Below, in pieces: positions 42,971 through 51,015 of a DNA stretch of 64,000 nucleotides. The notes beneath the pieces were generated by a model. The model searched no databases. It saw only the letters and a list, made by a program, of their open reading frames with translations, and was not told where the DNA came from. The translations under genes were made by a program, and so were the position numbers. The DNA comes from Kribbella sp. VKM Ac-2568 (GTDB lineage Bacteria > Actinomycetota > Actinomycetes > Propionibacteriales > Kribbellaceae): the NCBI RefSeq assembly GCF_004345365.1, contig NZ_SLVF01000016.1, forward strand, positions 124,001-188,000, given 5' to 3'. Each line of letters opens with the position of its first letter. Within the stretch, counting starts at the first letter, position 1.

Positions 42971-43100
42971 CCGACCGATAGAACCCCACCCCCGGCCCAA
43001 CAGCAAGCGCCACCCCACCGAAGCCCTACACCGCGGTCAGGCCCACACCCGCGCCGGAGGCACAGCCGCGCCCTCGGACCACACCCACAGCCGCGGCACA

Positions 43101-43123
43101 GGCCCGCGTTGAAGGCGCGGGCC
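43101..43123 (-). terminator. Hairpin between the DGPF and ECF42 genes
   Basis: GGCCCGCG and CGCGGGCC form a perfect 8-bp stem around a 7-nt loop, 45 bp downstream of the DGPF stop codon. It may attenuate transcription into the sigma-factor gene. Confidence 0.5.
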
Positions 43124-43167
43124 CCGCTCGACTGCCGTTGGTTGAGCTTCTCGACGGGAGGCGGTGT

Positions 43168-43545
43168 CTACTGCTGGTAGAGCCCTGAGTCCGGAGCGAA
43201 GTCGGCTTCCTCGACCACCTTGCGGAGCTCGACCTCGGCGTCGAGCGCCTCGGCCAGCCGGGCGGCCCACTCGATCGCCTCGTCCTTGTTGCGTACGTCG
43301 ATGACGATGATGCCGCCGATCAGCTCCTTGGTCTCGGCGAACGGGCCATCGGTGACGGTCCGCTTACCCCCGGACACCTTCACCCGGGCACCCAGCGCGC
43401 TGCGGTGCACACCCTCGCCGATCAGCAGCACACCCGCCTTGGTCAGGTCGTCCATCAGCTTGCCGACCCCCTCGACGACCTCGTCACTGGGAAACCGCCC
43501 CGCCTCGGTGTTCTCGTCAGCCTTGTTGATGATCATGTAGCGCAT
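43168..43545 (-). CDS. YCII-related DGPF-domain protein, ECF42 partner
   Basis: A 125-residue YCII-fold protein beginning MRYMIINKADE, with the hallmark VTDGPFAETKELIGG at about residues 64-78 and a C-terminal acidic stretch. DGPF proteins are the known targets and genomic partners of ECF42 sigma factors; the dimeric ferredoxin-like fold binds small molecules, but its biochemical role is unknown. A candidate ECF-type promoter lies 28 bp upstream. Confidence 0.92.
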   Translation of the reverse strand: MRYMIINKADENTEAGRFPSDEVVEGVGKLMDDLTKAGVLLIGEGVHRSALGARVKVSGGKRTVTDGPFAETKELIGGIIVIDVRNKDEAIEWAARLAEALDAEVELRKVVEEADFAPDSGLYQQ

Positions 43546-43572
43546 CGCTGTCTACTCCCCTGGTCGAAGTCT

Positions 43573-43597
43573 CCGAACACTTACTCTCACGTCGACC
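43573..43597 (-). promoter_or_regulatory. Candidate ECF42 promoter for the DGPF gene
   Basis: On the minus strand GGTCGA is followed after 16 nt by CGG, close to the TGTCGA/CGA-type -35 and -10 elements reported for ECF42 targets, and at a suitable distance from the start codon. The first base of the -35 differs. Confidence 0.35.
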
Positions 43598-43886
43598 GGG
43601 TCACCACCAGATCGACACTCGACTTCCACAAGCTTTCAGCCGCACCGCCGAACAGCCAACTCCACCGCCACCGCCGCCGCCGACGGCCAGGCAGCCAGGC
43701 GTTGGCCGTACCGGCGACAGCCGGACAGGCGGTCTCGTCCCAACTGCCGGTACCGCGGCGCCCACTCGGACTGGTAGGTCCGTCCGTGCCTGGTAGCAGG
43801 CGCAGACGGCGCTGTCGGGTGGTTCGCGCCGGTCCGGTGGGCGGTGGCGGCCCGGTGAGCGGTGGCGGCCCGGGTAGCGGTGGCGG
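43598..43886. other. Gap with no convincing gene; GC-rich short repeats
   Basis: Between the DGPF promoter and the HNH gene stop there is no well-supported gene. A minus-strand open frame (43636-43890, 84 residues, beginning with Ala/Thr/Arg/His-rich repeats) overlaps the HNH stop by 4 nt but looks like low-complexity sequence. Near 43850-43890 the motif GGTGGCGGCCCGG recurs imperfectly two or three times. Confidence 0.5.
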
Positions 43887-45518
43887 TCACGGGCCTGGGG
43901 AGGCGGTGTTGTCGGTGCCCCAGGGATTGAGGCGGATGGCCTCAGCCGCGGAGATCCAAGGGACGTCGGTGACGTAAGGCCATGCTCGTACCGCGCGCGC
44001 AGGTGCCTGTGCGAGCACGGCAGCGCCAGTGGAGGCAGGGGTGTGCGCCCGGGCGGGTGTCCGGGTGGAGGTTGTGGTTGGTGGTGCTGGAGTTGGTGGA
44101 TCACCGGGCACGGGGAGCCGCAATGGCGTGGGGCGCGGCGCGGGCGGGTCGGCCCAGGTGGGGCGGGATACGGCGACGGCGCCGTCGTGGATCTTGATGG
44201 TCCAGTGGCCTGCGTGGACGCCGCGATGGTGGGCTTTGCAGAGCAGGACGAGGTTCCACAGCGCGGTGGGGCCGCCGTCTGCCCAGTGGATCAGGTGGTG
44301 GGCGTCGCAGTGGATCGGTGGCGCTCCGCACACCACACAGCCCTTGTCTCTCCTGATCAGCGCCCGGCGCATTGCGCGGTTGACGAATCGTTGCAGCATG
44401 CCGACGTCCAAGGGCTCGGAGTTCGAGCCGAGCACGATCGGGATGATGCCCGCGTCACAGGCGAGCCGGCGGATCGCGCCCGCGGACAGGCTGCCGCCGT
44501 AGATGAGATCGCCTGTACCAGTCGTGCGTTGATTCCCGTACGCCGTTGGGATGCCGGCAGCGTCGACGGCACCGAACTGCCCGGGCGCCGCCCTGCCCTC
44601 GCTGGCCTCGCTGACGGTGTCGCCGTTGGTGTTCGAGATGGCGGCTTTGAGGTCGTTGTAGTCGATGGTGACCGAGATGGCGAGGTTGCGGTGGCCGGTG
44701 TCGTCGGCGCCCGCGGCGATGGCGAGCAGGGTGGAGAGGGCGTCGGCTTGGCGCTTGTCGCGGGGGCGGGGATCCAGCTCGCCGTCGATGGTTTTGTGGG
44801 GCTTCGCGAGGGCGTGGATCGCGGTCTTCAATGCTTCGGCGTTCTCGTTGGCCAGGAAGCCGCCGAACTTGAGGCCGTGATCAGCCTCCTTCAGCCACAG
44901 GTTCTCGCGGAGGTAGGCCTTGTCCTCGGCCGGTTGGGGGCCGTCGGTGTCGAGAGTGTCGCGGACTCGCTTGCCGAGCTTTCGCAACTCGATGGGGGTC
45001 AGGTGGCGGGCCGCCTTCACCATTTCCCTCTCCGCGACCTCCAGGTCCTCCTCTGGCACCATCGCGGCAGTGGGGATCTTCTCCAACGCGGTGACGATCG
45101 CCTCCGCCTGGGCAGGATGCAGCACAACCGGCATCGACTGTGGCGTTTCGACCACACCGTCATCGGCATCGGCATCGAGGACATCGGTGGGGTCGTGAAC
45201 AGTCGCTGTGAGAGCGTCGGGGAGGGCGGCGGCGACGGCCGGGTATTTGCTCAAGGTGGTGGCAAGCTTGAGGTCCCGGCGAACGTCGGCGAGGTCGAGG
45301 CGGTGACGCAGCGACAGCAGGTGGATGGTGTCGGGAGCGCCGAGTTCTTTGGCGTAGCCGATCTCGTCGAGGCGTTCGAGGATTTGCAGCCGGTAGGTCA
45401 GGCGCGTGGAGATGTCGACGTGCAGTGCGTCGAGAGCGGTCAGCAGTTCGCTGCCGCTCATCGAGCACGGCGGTCGCAGATCCACGAGTTCCATACCCAG
45501 GAGCCTAGACATCTCCAC
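43887..45518 (-). CDS. DUF222/HNH endonuclease-domain protein (13E12 type)
   Basis: A 543-residue protein with the DUF222 helical domain in the N-terminal two thirds and an HNH motif near residues 395-440 (CVVCGAPPIHCDAHHLIHWADGGPTALWNLVLLCKAHHRGVHAGHW). This includes the Cys pairs and His residues for zinc and metal binding. The C-terminal 100 residues are Pro/Thr-rich and poorly conserved. These proteins are abundant and multicopy in actinobacteria; nuclease activity and a mobile-element role are suspected but mostly untested. The exact start is uncertain, since ATGs at 45518, 45512 and 45494 all lack a clear ribosome site. Confidence 0.85.
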   Translation of the reverse strand: MEMSRLLGMELVDLRPPCSMSGSELLTALDALHVDISTRLTYRLQILERLDEIGYAKELGAPDTIHLLSLRHRLDLADVRRDLKLATTLSKYPAVAAALPDALTATVHDPTDVLDADADDGVVETPQSMPVVLHPAQAEAIVTALEKIPTAAMVPEEDLEVAEREMVKAARHLTPIELRKLGKRVRDTLDTDGPQPAEDKAYLRENLWLKEADHGLKFGGFLANENAEALKTAIHALAKPHKTIDGELDPRPRDKRQADALSTLLAIAAGADDTGHRNLAISVTIDYNDLKAAISNTNGDTVSEASEGRAAPGQFGAVDAAGIPTAYGNQRTTGTGDLIYGGSLSAGAIRRLACDAGIIPIVLGSNSEPLDVGMLQRFVNRAMRRALIRRDKGCVVCGAPPIHCDAHHLIHWADGGPTALWNLVLLCKAHHRGVHAGHWTIKIHDGAVAVSRPTWADPPAPRPTPLRLPVPGDPPTPAPPTTTSTRTPARAHTPASTGAAVLAQAPARAVRAWPYVTDVPWISAAEAIRLNPWGTDNTASPGP

Positions 45519-45678
45519 GGACAGTTTCGAACCAGAAAGCCCTTATTTACAAGGACTCTGACGATTGGCCGGAAGCGGTCAAGTTGTCCACAGTCGCACA
45601 GCTGATAGATCCGCTGATGGCAGGATCAGGACAGCTCATCCACAGGGAAACGGCCGACCGCTGCGGTCTGGGGCGCGG

Positions 45679-47484
45679 TCAGCTGTCGGGTTGGTCGGTG
45701 GTGGGGTGGTAGGCGCAGGCGTCCTCGAGGTTCTCGGTCGGCGCGGGGGGCGTCGCCTTGCCGGAGGTTGCCGGCTTGCCGGGCGAGGTGCTCTTGCCGG
45801 GCGGTGTGCTCTTGCCGGGGGTGGGGCCGGCGCCGGCCGCCGCACTTGGGGGTTCCGGCTTGGCGGACAGGGCTTTCTCGACTGTTTCGCGGAGGCCCTC
45901 GTAGTCGGGGTGGAGGTACTTGAGGCGGAGTTTCGAGACGTCCAGGGCGACGTTCGAAACGGTCGCCGACTTGACCTTGAAGGCGAGTTGGATCAGGGCG
46001 GGCAGGAGTTCCTGCGGGATGTCGGTGCGGAGCAGGTTCTTGCCGGCCTTCGCGATGGCCTGGTACTTCGTGGCCAGGGTGGTCGGGTCGGCCGCGTCGA
46101 CGATGCCCTTGATCGCGCATCGCTGACGGATCTGGCGCTGGTCGTCGTCGGCGCCGTACCGGCCGCGGGCGAACCAGAGGGCGCGGAAGCCGTTCAGGTG
46201 CTGGTTCGGGCCGGGCTCGATCCACTGGCCCGGCGGGATGTGCGAGCTGCTGATGCCGCCCATCGCCACCCGCTCGTTGACGTTGACGGTGATCCCGCCT
46301 AGCGCGTCCACGATGTCGTCGAAGCCCTGCAGGTTGACCTGCAGGTAGTAGTCAATCTTCAACCCGGTCGCCTCGCCGACCGACTGCTTCACCACGTCGG
46401 CGCCCTCGTTGTCGGACGGCCCGAGAATGCCGGGATGTGCCTCCGGGATGTTCTGGTACATCGCGGTCAGCATCCACTCCAGCCGGCCCTCGAGACTCAG
46501 TCCCTCCTGCCCGAAGCCGTTCGGATAGAACCGACGCAGCGGCGAGTCCTTCGGGAACGGCATGAAGGTCAGTTGCCGCGGCATCGAGATGAGCGAGGTG
46601 TCGCCGGTCTTCGTATCGATGCTGGCGACGATCACCGTGTCGGCACGAACCCCGACCCGCCTCGGACCGTCGTCGCCGCCGAGCAGCAAGAGGTTCAGCC
46701 GGGGCCGGTCCTCCCACGGGTCCTTCACGTTGACGGTCGACGGCCGGGTCGCGCTCTTGCTCTCGTCCTGGGCGACGAAGACGTTCTGCACCAGGTCGAG
46801 CTGGGCCAGCACGCTCTGTACTGCGAGCGCGGCCGGCGCAGCGATCGCGAAGGTGAGCACCCCGACCAGCAGGGCGCCGGTGAACCGGGCACCCCGGCCG
46901 GCAGTTGCCGGACGCAACAACCGGTGCGAGCCGACGATCACCACGATCCAGAGCAGAGCCACCGCGCCGATCAGGACACTGGTGGCCAGCAACCGGCTCG
47001 GCACCACCGCGGCAGCGAGCACGTCCTCGCGCCGGGTCAGCGTGACGTAGACGGCGAGGCCGACGAGGCCGATCCACAGGGTCAGCACGAACGCCCCGAG
47101 CCGCTTGCGCCCGCCGATCACCAGGCCGAGCCCGGGCAGCAGCGCGCCGAACAGCGTCAACCACAGCGACCGCGGCAGCGACCGGTTCACCGGACGCCCC
47201 GCTGGGCTGCTGACCGCACTGCTCACGAGGGCACCACTCGCGGGCGCCTCGCTCGGCTGCGGCTCGCGCGGCGGCTCGCGCGGGGGTGGTTCGCTCGGCG
47301 GCGCCTCGCTCGGGGTCGCCTCGAGGCGGTCGCGGATCTGCTCAGCGGCGTCGCTGCTCGGGGGCGCGTCGTCGCTCGCGGGCACGTCGGCGGGGTCCGA
47401 CGCATCGGACGCAGTGTCGGATGCCTGGCCGGACACACGGCTGGAAGCACTGTCGGCGCGCTTGGCGCGGGATCGACGACCCAT
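45679..47484 (-). CDS. LytR-CpsA-Psr (LCP) cell-wall ligase
   Basis: A 601-residue protein from the ATG behind AGGGGAGG. It has a long acidic Ser/Asp/Pro/Glu-rich cytoplasmic N-terminus (about 1-100), several membrane helices (about 105-240), and an extracellular LCP domain (about 260-510). The domain includes LLLLGGDDGPRRVGVRADTVIVASIDTKTGDTSLISMPRQL and LNGFRALWFARGRYGADDDQRQIRQR, which carry the conserved Arg/Asp residues of the active site. A Pro/Gly/Lys/Ser-repeat tail follows. LCP enzymes transfer teichoic acids or other polymers from lipid carriers to peptidoglycan. Confidence 0.92.
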   Translation of the reverse strand: MGRRSRAKRADSASSRVSGQASDTASDASDPADVPASDDAPPSSDAAEQIRDRLEATPSEAPPSEPPPREPPREPQPSEAPASGALVSSAVSSPAGRPVNRSLPRSLWLTLFGALLPGLGLVIGGRKRLGAFVLTLWIGLVGLAVYVTLTRREDVLAAAVVPSRLLATSVLIGAVALLWIVVIVGSHRLLRPATAGRGARFTGALLVGVLTFAIAAPAALAVQSVLAQLDLVQNVFVAQDESKSATRPSTVNVKDPWEDRPRLNLLLLGGDDGPRRVGVRADTVIVASIDTKTGDTSLISMPRQLTFMPFPKDSPLRRFYPNGFGQEGLSLEGRLEWMLTAMYQNIPEAHPGILGPSDNEGADVVKQSVGEATGLKIDYYLQVNLQGFDDIVDALGGITVNVNERVAMGGISSSHIPPGQWIEPGPNQHLNGFRALWFARGRYGADDDQRQIRQRCAIKGIVDAADPTTLATKYQAIAKAGKNLLRTDIPQELLPALIQLAFKVKSATVSNVALDVSKLRLKYLHPDYEGLRETVEKALSAKPEPPSAAAGAGPTPGKSTPPGKSTSPGKPATSGKATPPAPTENLEDACAYHPTTDQPDS

Positions 47485-47649
47485 GGCCTCCCCTGTCAGC
47501 CCCGAGGGTTCGTGCGACAAGTACCCACGCCGCACACCTCTTCAGACGCCGGGCCGGGCCGAACGGTTTACCCCCACCTCATGTGTACCTCACCGACGGT
47601 GACAACCGTGAGGGTTCGTTCACCCACAGTTCAACCGGCGACGTCCCGG

Positions 47650-47916
47650 TCACCGAAAGTCCACCTGCCCCTGCGGCACCCTGGACGGCTCCAGCGGGCG
47701 CAGCAACCCGGCCGCGAACCACGCCTCGACGGACTTCGCCTCCTTAGGGTTCGGCACGTAGACCACCCGGGCCATCCAGTCGTCGGAGTTGCTCCGCCGC
47801 CACTCCAGGATCAGCCCTGGCCAGGGGCCGCGCTCGTACGCAGTACCGAGAACCCAGCAGTGGCGCCGCTTGTGATCCGGCGGCGGTTCGCGCGGATAGC
47901 GCCTGTTGCTCCCCAT
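47650..47916 (-). CDS. Small conserved hypothetical protein
   Basis: An 88-residue protein starting with ATG (MGSNRRYPREPPPD). It is rich in Trp (five) and Arg and ends WFAAGLLRPLEPSRVPQGQVDFR. No membrane segment, signal or known motif is visible. Codon position bias fits coding sequence. I do not recognise a family. Confidence 0.6.
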   Translation of the reverse strand: MGSNRRYPREPPPDHKRRHCWVLGTAYERGPWPGLILEWRRSNSDDWMARVVYVPNPKEAKSVEAWFAAGLLRPLEPSRVPQGQVDFR

Positions 47917-47986
47917 TCCCCAAGCATCGCACAGAGGTTCGAATACTGCGCAAGCCGCTGCCTGAGGTTGTGGACAGCGGCCTTGG

Positions 47987-48661
47987 TCACACCGGAATGC
48001 GGGCGCCCCTGACGCCGTCGGTCTCGGCCAGGAAGCGCAGCACAGTGGCGATCCGGGACGGCGGCGTCCACTTGCTGGTGTCGGCCTTGGGCCTGGCGGC
48101 GCGGTTGGCCGGGGTGTCGATGGTGCCCGGCAGGATCACGTTCACGCGGATGCCGTCCTTCGCGTACTCCGCGTTCAGCGCGTCGGCGAGGGCGAGCACG
48201 CCCGCCTTGGCGGTGATGTACCCGGCCGCTCCCGAGAACGGCTTCAGCGCCGAGCCACTCGACGTACAGACGATCGATCCGCCACCACCGGCGAGCAGGT
48301 GCGGCAGGACCGCCTGCGTGATCAGGTACGTCGGGCGCAGGTTCAACCGCAACTGACTCTCGAAGTCCTCGATCGGCGTCTCGTGCAGCCGCCCACCGGA
48401 CGCGAATCCGCCTACCAGGTTGAGCAAAGCCCGCACCGGAGCACCTCCATCTGCGGCCGCGACCCGAGCAACCTCAGCCGCGTCAGCAGGATCGGACAGA
48501 TCAGCCACCACGGTCTGCAGCCGCTCGTGCGACCCCAACTCAGCCAGCGACTCCGCCCGCCGCCCCGGCACGACAACCCGCCACCCAGCCCCGAGAAACG
48601 CCCCCGTAACCGCCGCCCCCAGCCCACCCGTGCCACCAGCAACAACCACAGTCCGACTCAT
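47987..48661 (-). CDS. Short-chain dehydrogenase/reductase
   Basis: A 224-residue SDR from the ATG at 48661 (the open frame further upstream is a shadow). The cofactor motif is VVAGGTGGLGAAV, an Asp follows in VVADLSD, the catalytic Ser is in CTSSGSALKPFSG, and YITAK gives the Tyr-x3-Lys pair. RVVVPGRRAE suggests NADP preference. It is divergent from the epimerase gene with 55 bp between starts. Substrate unknown. Confidence 0.88.
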   Translation of the reverse strand: MSRTVVVAGGTGGLGAAVTGAFLGAGWRVVVPGRRAESLAELGSHERLQTVVADLSDPADAAEVARVAAADGGAPVRALLNLVGGFASGGRLHETPIEDFESQLRLNLRPTYLITQAVLPHLLAGGGGSIVCTSSGSALKPFSGAAGYITAKAGVLALADALNAEYAKDGIRVNVILPGTIDTPANRAARPKADTSKWTPPSRIATVLRFLAETDGVRGARIPV

Positions 48662-48716
48662 ACCCTGCACCCTAATCCGGTCGCACCGACGCGGGCGGAA
48701 CACTACGGTCGAGCCC

Positions 48717-49670
48717 ATGCGGATCCTGGTTCTCGGCGGTACGTCGTTCGTCGGCCGGGCGATCGTGAGCGACGCGCTGCGCCACGACGCCGAGGTCACC
48801 CTCTTCAGCCGGGGCAAGACCGGCACCGACCTCTTCCCCGAGGCCGCGCGGCTGATCGGCGATCGCGACACCGGCGACTACCGGGCTCTCGAACGCGGCG
48901 AGTGGGACGCCGTCGTCGACGTCAGCGCCTACCAGAGCCGGGAGGTGGACGGCGCCATGGACGCGCTCGGCGACCGGGCCGGCCGCTACGTCTTCATCTC
49001 CAGCCACGCGGTCTACCTCCGGACCGGAGTGGCCCCGGGATCGGACGAGTCCACGCCGCGCCGGGAGCCGTTGCGGGCCGCTGATCAGCTCGACAACGAG
49101 ACCTACGGGCGCTGCAAGGTCGCGTGCGAGGACGACGTACTTGCCCGCTACGGAGACCGCGCCACTATCGTCCGGCCGGGCAAGGTCGCCGGCGCCTACG
49201 ACTCCTCGGACACAGTCCTTTACTGGGTACGACGAGGCGCCCGCGGCGGCCGGGTGGCTCTTCCGGGCAGCGTGGACCAGCCGATCCAGCTCATCGACAG
49301 CCGGGATCTCGCCCGGTTGGTGGTCCAACTGTTCGCTGACGACAGGTCCGGCGCCTTCAACGCCGTAGGGCCGCTCGAGCCGACCACCATCGGCGGCGTG
49401 ATCCGGACGGCCGCCGGGATCGCCGGTCAGGACGTGGAGATCGTGCCGGTGCCGGCGGACGCAGTACGGGGGCCGTTGTTGTTGCCGGAGGAGGAATGGC
49501 CGTCCCGCCAGCGGAGTTCGGCGAAGGCGCGGGCGGCGGGGATGCCCGCCACTCCGCTGCCGGTCACGATCGCCGATGTGCTCGCCTGGGACCGGCATCG
49601 CGGTGAACCGCCGCTCCAGGCCGGGTTCTCAGCTGAGGAAGAGGCTGCGCTACTCGGCGGGCAGCGCTAG
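48717..49670 (+). CDS. NAD-dependent epimerase/dehydratase-like (extended SDR)
   Basis: A 317-residue extended SDR beginning at ATG 48717. The N-terminal Rossmann motif is ILVLGGTSFVGRAI. The middle has YVFISSHAVYLRTG with catalytic-type Ser, and YGRCKVACED gives Tyr-x3-Lys. The C-terminal part is typical of reductases acting on nucleotide-linked or small carbonyl substrates. No ribosome site is obvious, so the mRNA could be leaderless. Its 3' end overlaps the decayed gene on the other strand. Confidence 0.85.
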   Translation: MRILVLGGTSFVGRAIVSDALRHDAEVTLFSRGKTGTDLFPEAARLIGDRDTGDYRALERGEWDAVVDVSAYQSREVDGAMDALGDRAGRYVFISSHAVYLRTGVAPGSDESTPRREPLRAADQLDNETYGRCKVACEDDVLARYGDRATIVRPGKVAGAYDSSDTVLYWVRRGARGGRVALPGSVDQPIQLIDSRDLARLVVQLFADDRSGAFNAVGPLEPTTIGGVIRTAAGIAGQDVEIVPVPADAVRGPLLLPEEEWPSRQRSSAKARAAGMPATPLPVTIADVLAWDRHRGEPPLQAGFSAEEEAALLGGQR

Positions 49671-49979
49671 CGTTCGGCCGGCGTCGCGGGCGGCGTCGAT
49701 GCTGCGGGCCAGCTGCGGTCCGAGCACGGCTTCGAGCTCGGCCGTCGCCATCCCACGAGCCACCTCGCGCTGGCGGGCGCGGAGTACGGACTGTTCGTGC
49801 AGGACCTGGCCGAGGTCCCAGAGCTGTTCTGGCAGGACCAGGTCGTTCTTCAGCTCGTCGAGTCGGCCGCCGAGTGACTGTTGCCTCTAGCACCGTTTTC
49901 ACAGCTCGCTGGGCCCGCGCCAGCAGCCGGCCCGACTCGTCGCCGAAGTCCTCGGCGAGCAGGTACTTACCGTGAACAC
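49650..49979 (-). pseudogene. Decayed gene fragment with frameshift
   Basis: Immediately after the GntR-TetR stop, one minus-strand frame encodes SVHGKYLLAEDFGDESGRLL plus ARAQRAVKTVLEA. From about 49890 the sense continues in another frame as LGGRLDELKNDLVLPEQLWD, then LRARQREVARGMATAELEAVL, and ends in ALPAE at 49652. The two parts join naturally only if a frameshift is removed. It resembles an actinobacterial hypothetical family with helical structure, as far as I recall. No start codon is evident. Confidence 0.5.
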
Positions 49980-50912
49980 TCAGCGTAGCGGCGACCGCAT
50001 CCGCTGCAACTTCACCGCCAGCCCGTCGAGCATGATTCCGAGGCCGAACTCGAACAACTGGTCCAGGTCGTAGTCGAATTCGAAGTTGCCGAAGTCGAGC
50101 GCCCGGAAGCCGGCCAGGTCGTGCTGGCCGATCAGTGCGACCAACTGGTCCGTTTGATGGCCACCCCACTCGTCCGCGGTCATCCCAGTGTCCTGCTCGG
50201 CTCGGGCCTCCGGCTCCAGGTTCAGCGCGACACCGCGGACATAGCCGAACACGGTGATCGCGGCGTACAGCGAGGTGCTCGCGTCGACGCCGAACCCGGA
50301 GACGGCTCGCAGTACGGCGTCGGTGTGCACCAGCAGGTTCGGCAGAGCCTGGGGACGGCTGAGGCTGACCGCTGCCGGCAGCCAGAGATGAGCCCGGTAA
50401 GCCGACCACTGCAGGCGGGCGGCAGTCTCGATGCCCTCGCGCCAACTCGTGGAACGTTTCGCCGGGAACGGGAAGTCGCCGACCGCGGTTTCGACCATCT
50501 GCAGGACAAGGGCGTCCTTGCCGCCGACATACCGGTAGAGGGCCATGGTGGAGACGCCGAGATCGGTGGCGACCCGCCGCATCGACAACGCCGCGAGCCC
50601 CTCGCCGTCGGCGATCGCGATCGCAGCCCGGACTACTTCCTCCCGGTTCAGCGACGGTTCCGGCGCCCGCTGCTGGGTTGCCGATGGGCGAGGTGGCGGG
50701 CCGACGACAGTGCCGACGCCGGGGCGGGAGTGGACGAGGCCCTCCTGCTGCAGCGTGGCGAGCACCTTCGTGGCTGTCGCCATCGCGATGCCGTGGTCGC
50801 GCACTAGTGCACGCGTCGATGGCGCCCGCTCCCCCGGACGCAGCTTGCCGCTCTCGATCGACCGCCGGATCTCCGCCGCGATCTGCTGGTACGGCGCTGC
50901 TTCTGCCCTCAT
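49980..50912 (-). CDS. GntR-TetR chimeric transcriptional regulator
   Basis: A 310-residue protein with two DNA-binding domains. Residues 5-70 are a GntR winged helix (PYQQIAAEIRRSIESGKLRPGERAPSTRALVRDHGIAMATATKVLATLQQEGLVHSRPGVGTVV). After a short linker, residues about 90-140 form a TetR helix-turn-helix (NREEVVRAAIAIADGEGLAALSMRRVATDLGVSTMALYRYVGGKDAL), followed by a TetR ligand-binding domain. It is divergent from the FAD monooxygenase and probably represses it. Two GCACTAGTGC palindromes, one inside the gene and one before its start, are candidate sites. Confidence 0.9.
   Translation of the reverse strand: MRAEAAPYQQIAAEIRRSIESGKLRPGERAPSTRALVRDHGIAMATATKVLATLQQEGLVHSRPGVGTVVGPPPRPSATQQRAPEPSLNREEVVRAAIAIADGEGLAALSMRRVATDLGVSTMALYRYVGGKDALVLQMVETAVGDFPFPAKRSTSWREGIETAARLQWSAYRAHLWLPAAVSLSRPQALPNLLVHTDAVLRAVSGFGVDASTSLYAAITVFGYVRGVALNLEPEARAEQDTGMTADEWGGHQTDQLVALIGQHDLAGFRALDFGNFEFDYDLDQLFEFGLGIMLDGLAVKLQRMRSPLR
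50801..50810. promoter_or_regulatory. GCACTAGTGC palindrome inside the GntR-TetR gene
   Basis: A perfect 10-bp palindrome within the codons for the GntR helix (ALVRDHG). An identical copy lies upstream of the start codon, 124 bp away. A 10-mer repeated at this distance in a short stretch suggests a looping operator, but chance coding use is possible. Confidence 0.4.
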
Positions 50913-50924
50913 CGGCCACCTTCC

Positions 50925-50934
50925 GCACTAGTGC
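50925..50934. promoter_or_regulatory. GCACTAGTGC palindrome upstream of the GntR-TetR start
   Basis: The second copy of the perfect palindrome, 12 bp before the start codon, where binding would block its own translation initiation region and promoter. Confidence 0.5.
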
Positions 50935-50966
50935 ATCTGGACTCACCAAGCGTCAATCTGTGACTT

Positions 50967-50990
50967 TGTACGTGTACACCGTACGTGCAC
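50967..50990. promoter_or_regulatory. Tandem GTACGTGYAC repeat before the monooxygenase
   Basis: GTACGTGTAC (50968-50977) and GTACGTGCAC (50981-50990) are direct repeats 13 bp apart, with a GTGTACAC palindrome at their centre. The site lies 26-50 bp upstream of the monooxygenase ATG and is a natural place for the TetR half of the chimeric regulator. Confidence 0.5.
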
Positions 50991-51015
50991 TACCCCACGG
51001 AAGGAAGTCCGCGAA

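Noticed and set aside
43636..43890. An 84-residue minus-strand gene overlapping the HNH stop
   Set aside because: Starts with low-complexity Ala/Thr/Arg/His repeats and has no ribosome site or recognisable motif.
43887..45518. HNH protein as a mobile intron or transposon
   Set aside because: No terminal inverted repeats, target duplication or intron structure seen; DUF222-HNH genes are common stand-alone genes in actinobacteria.
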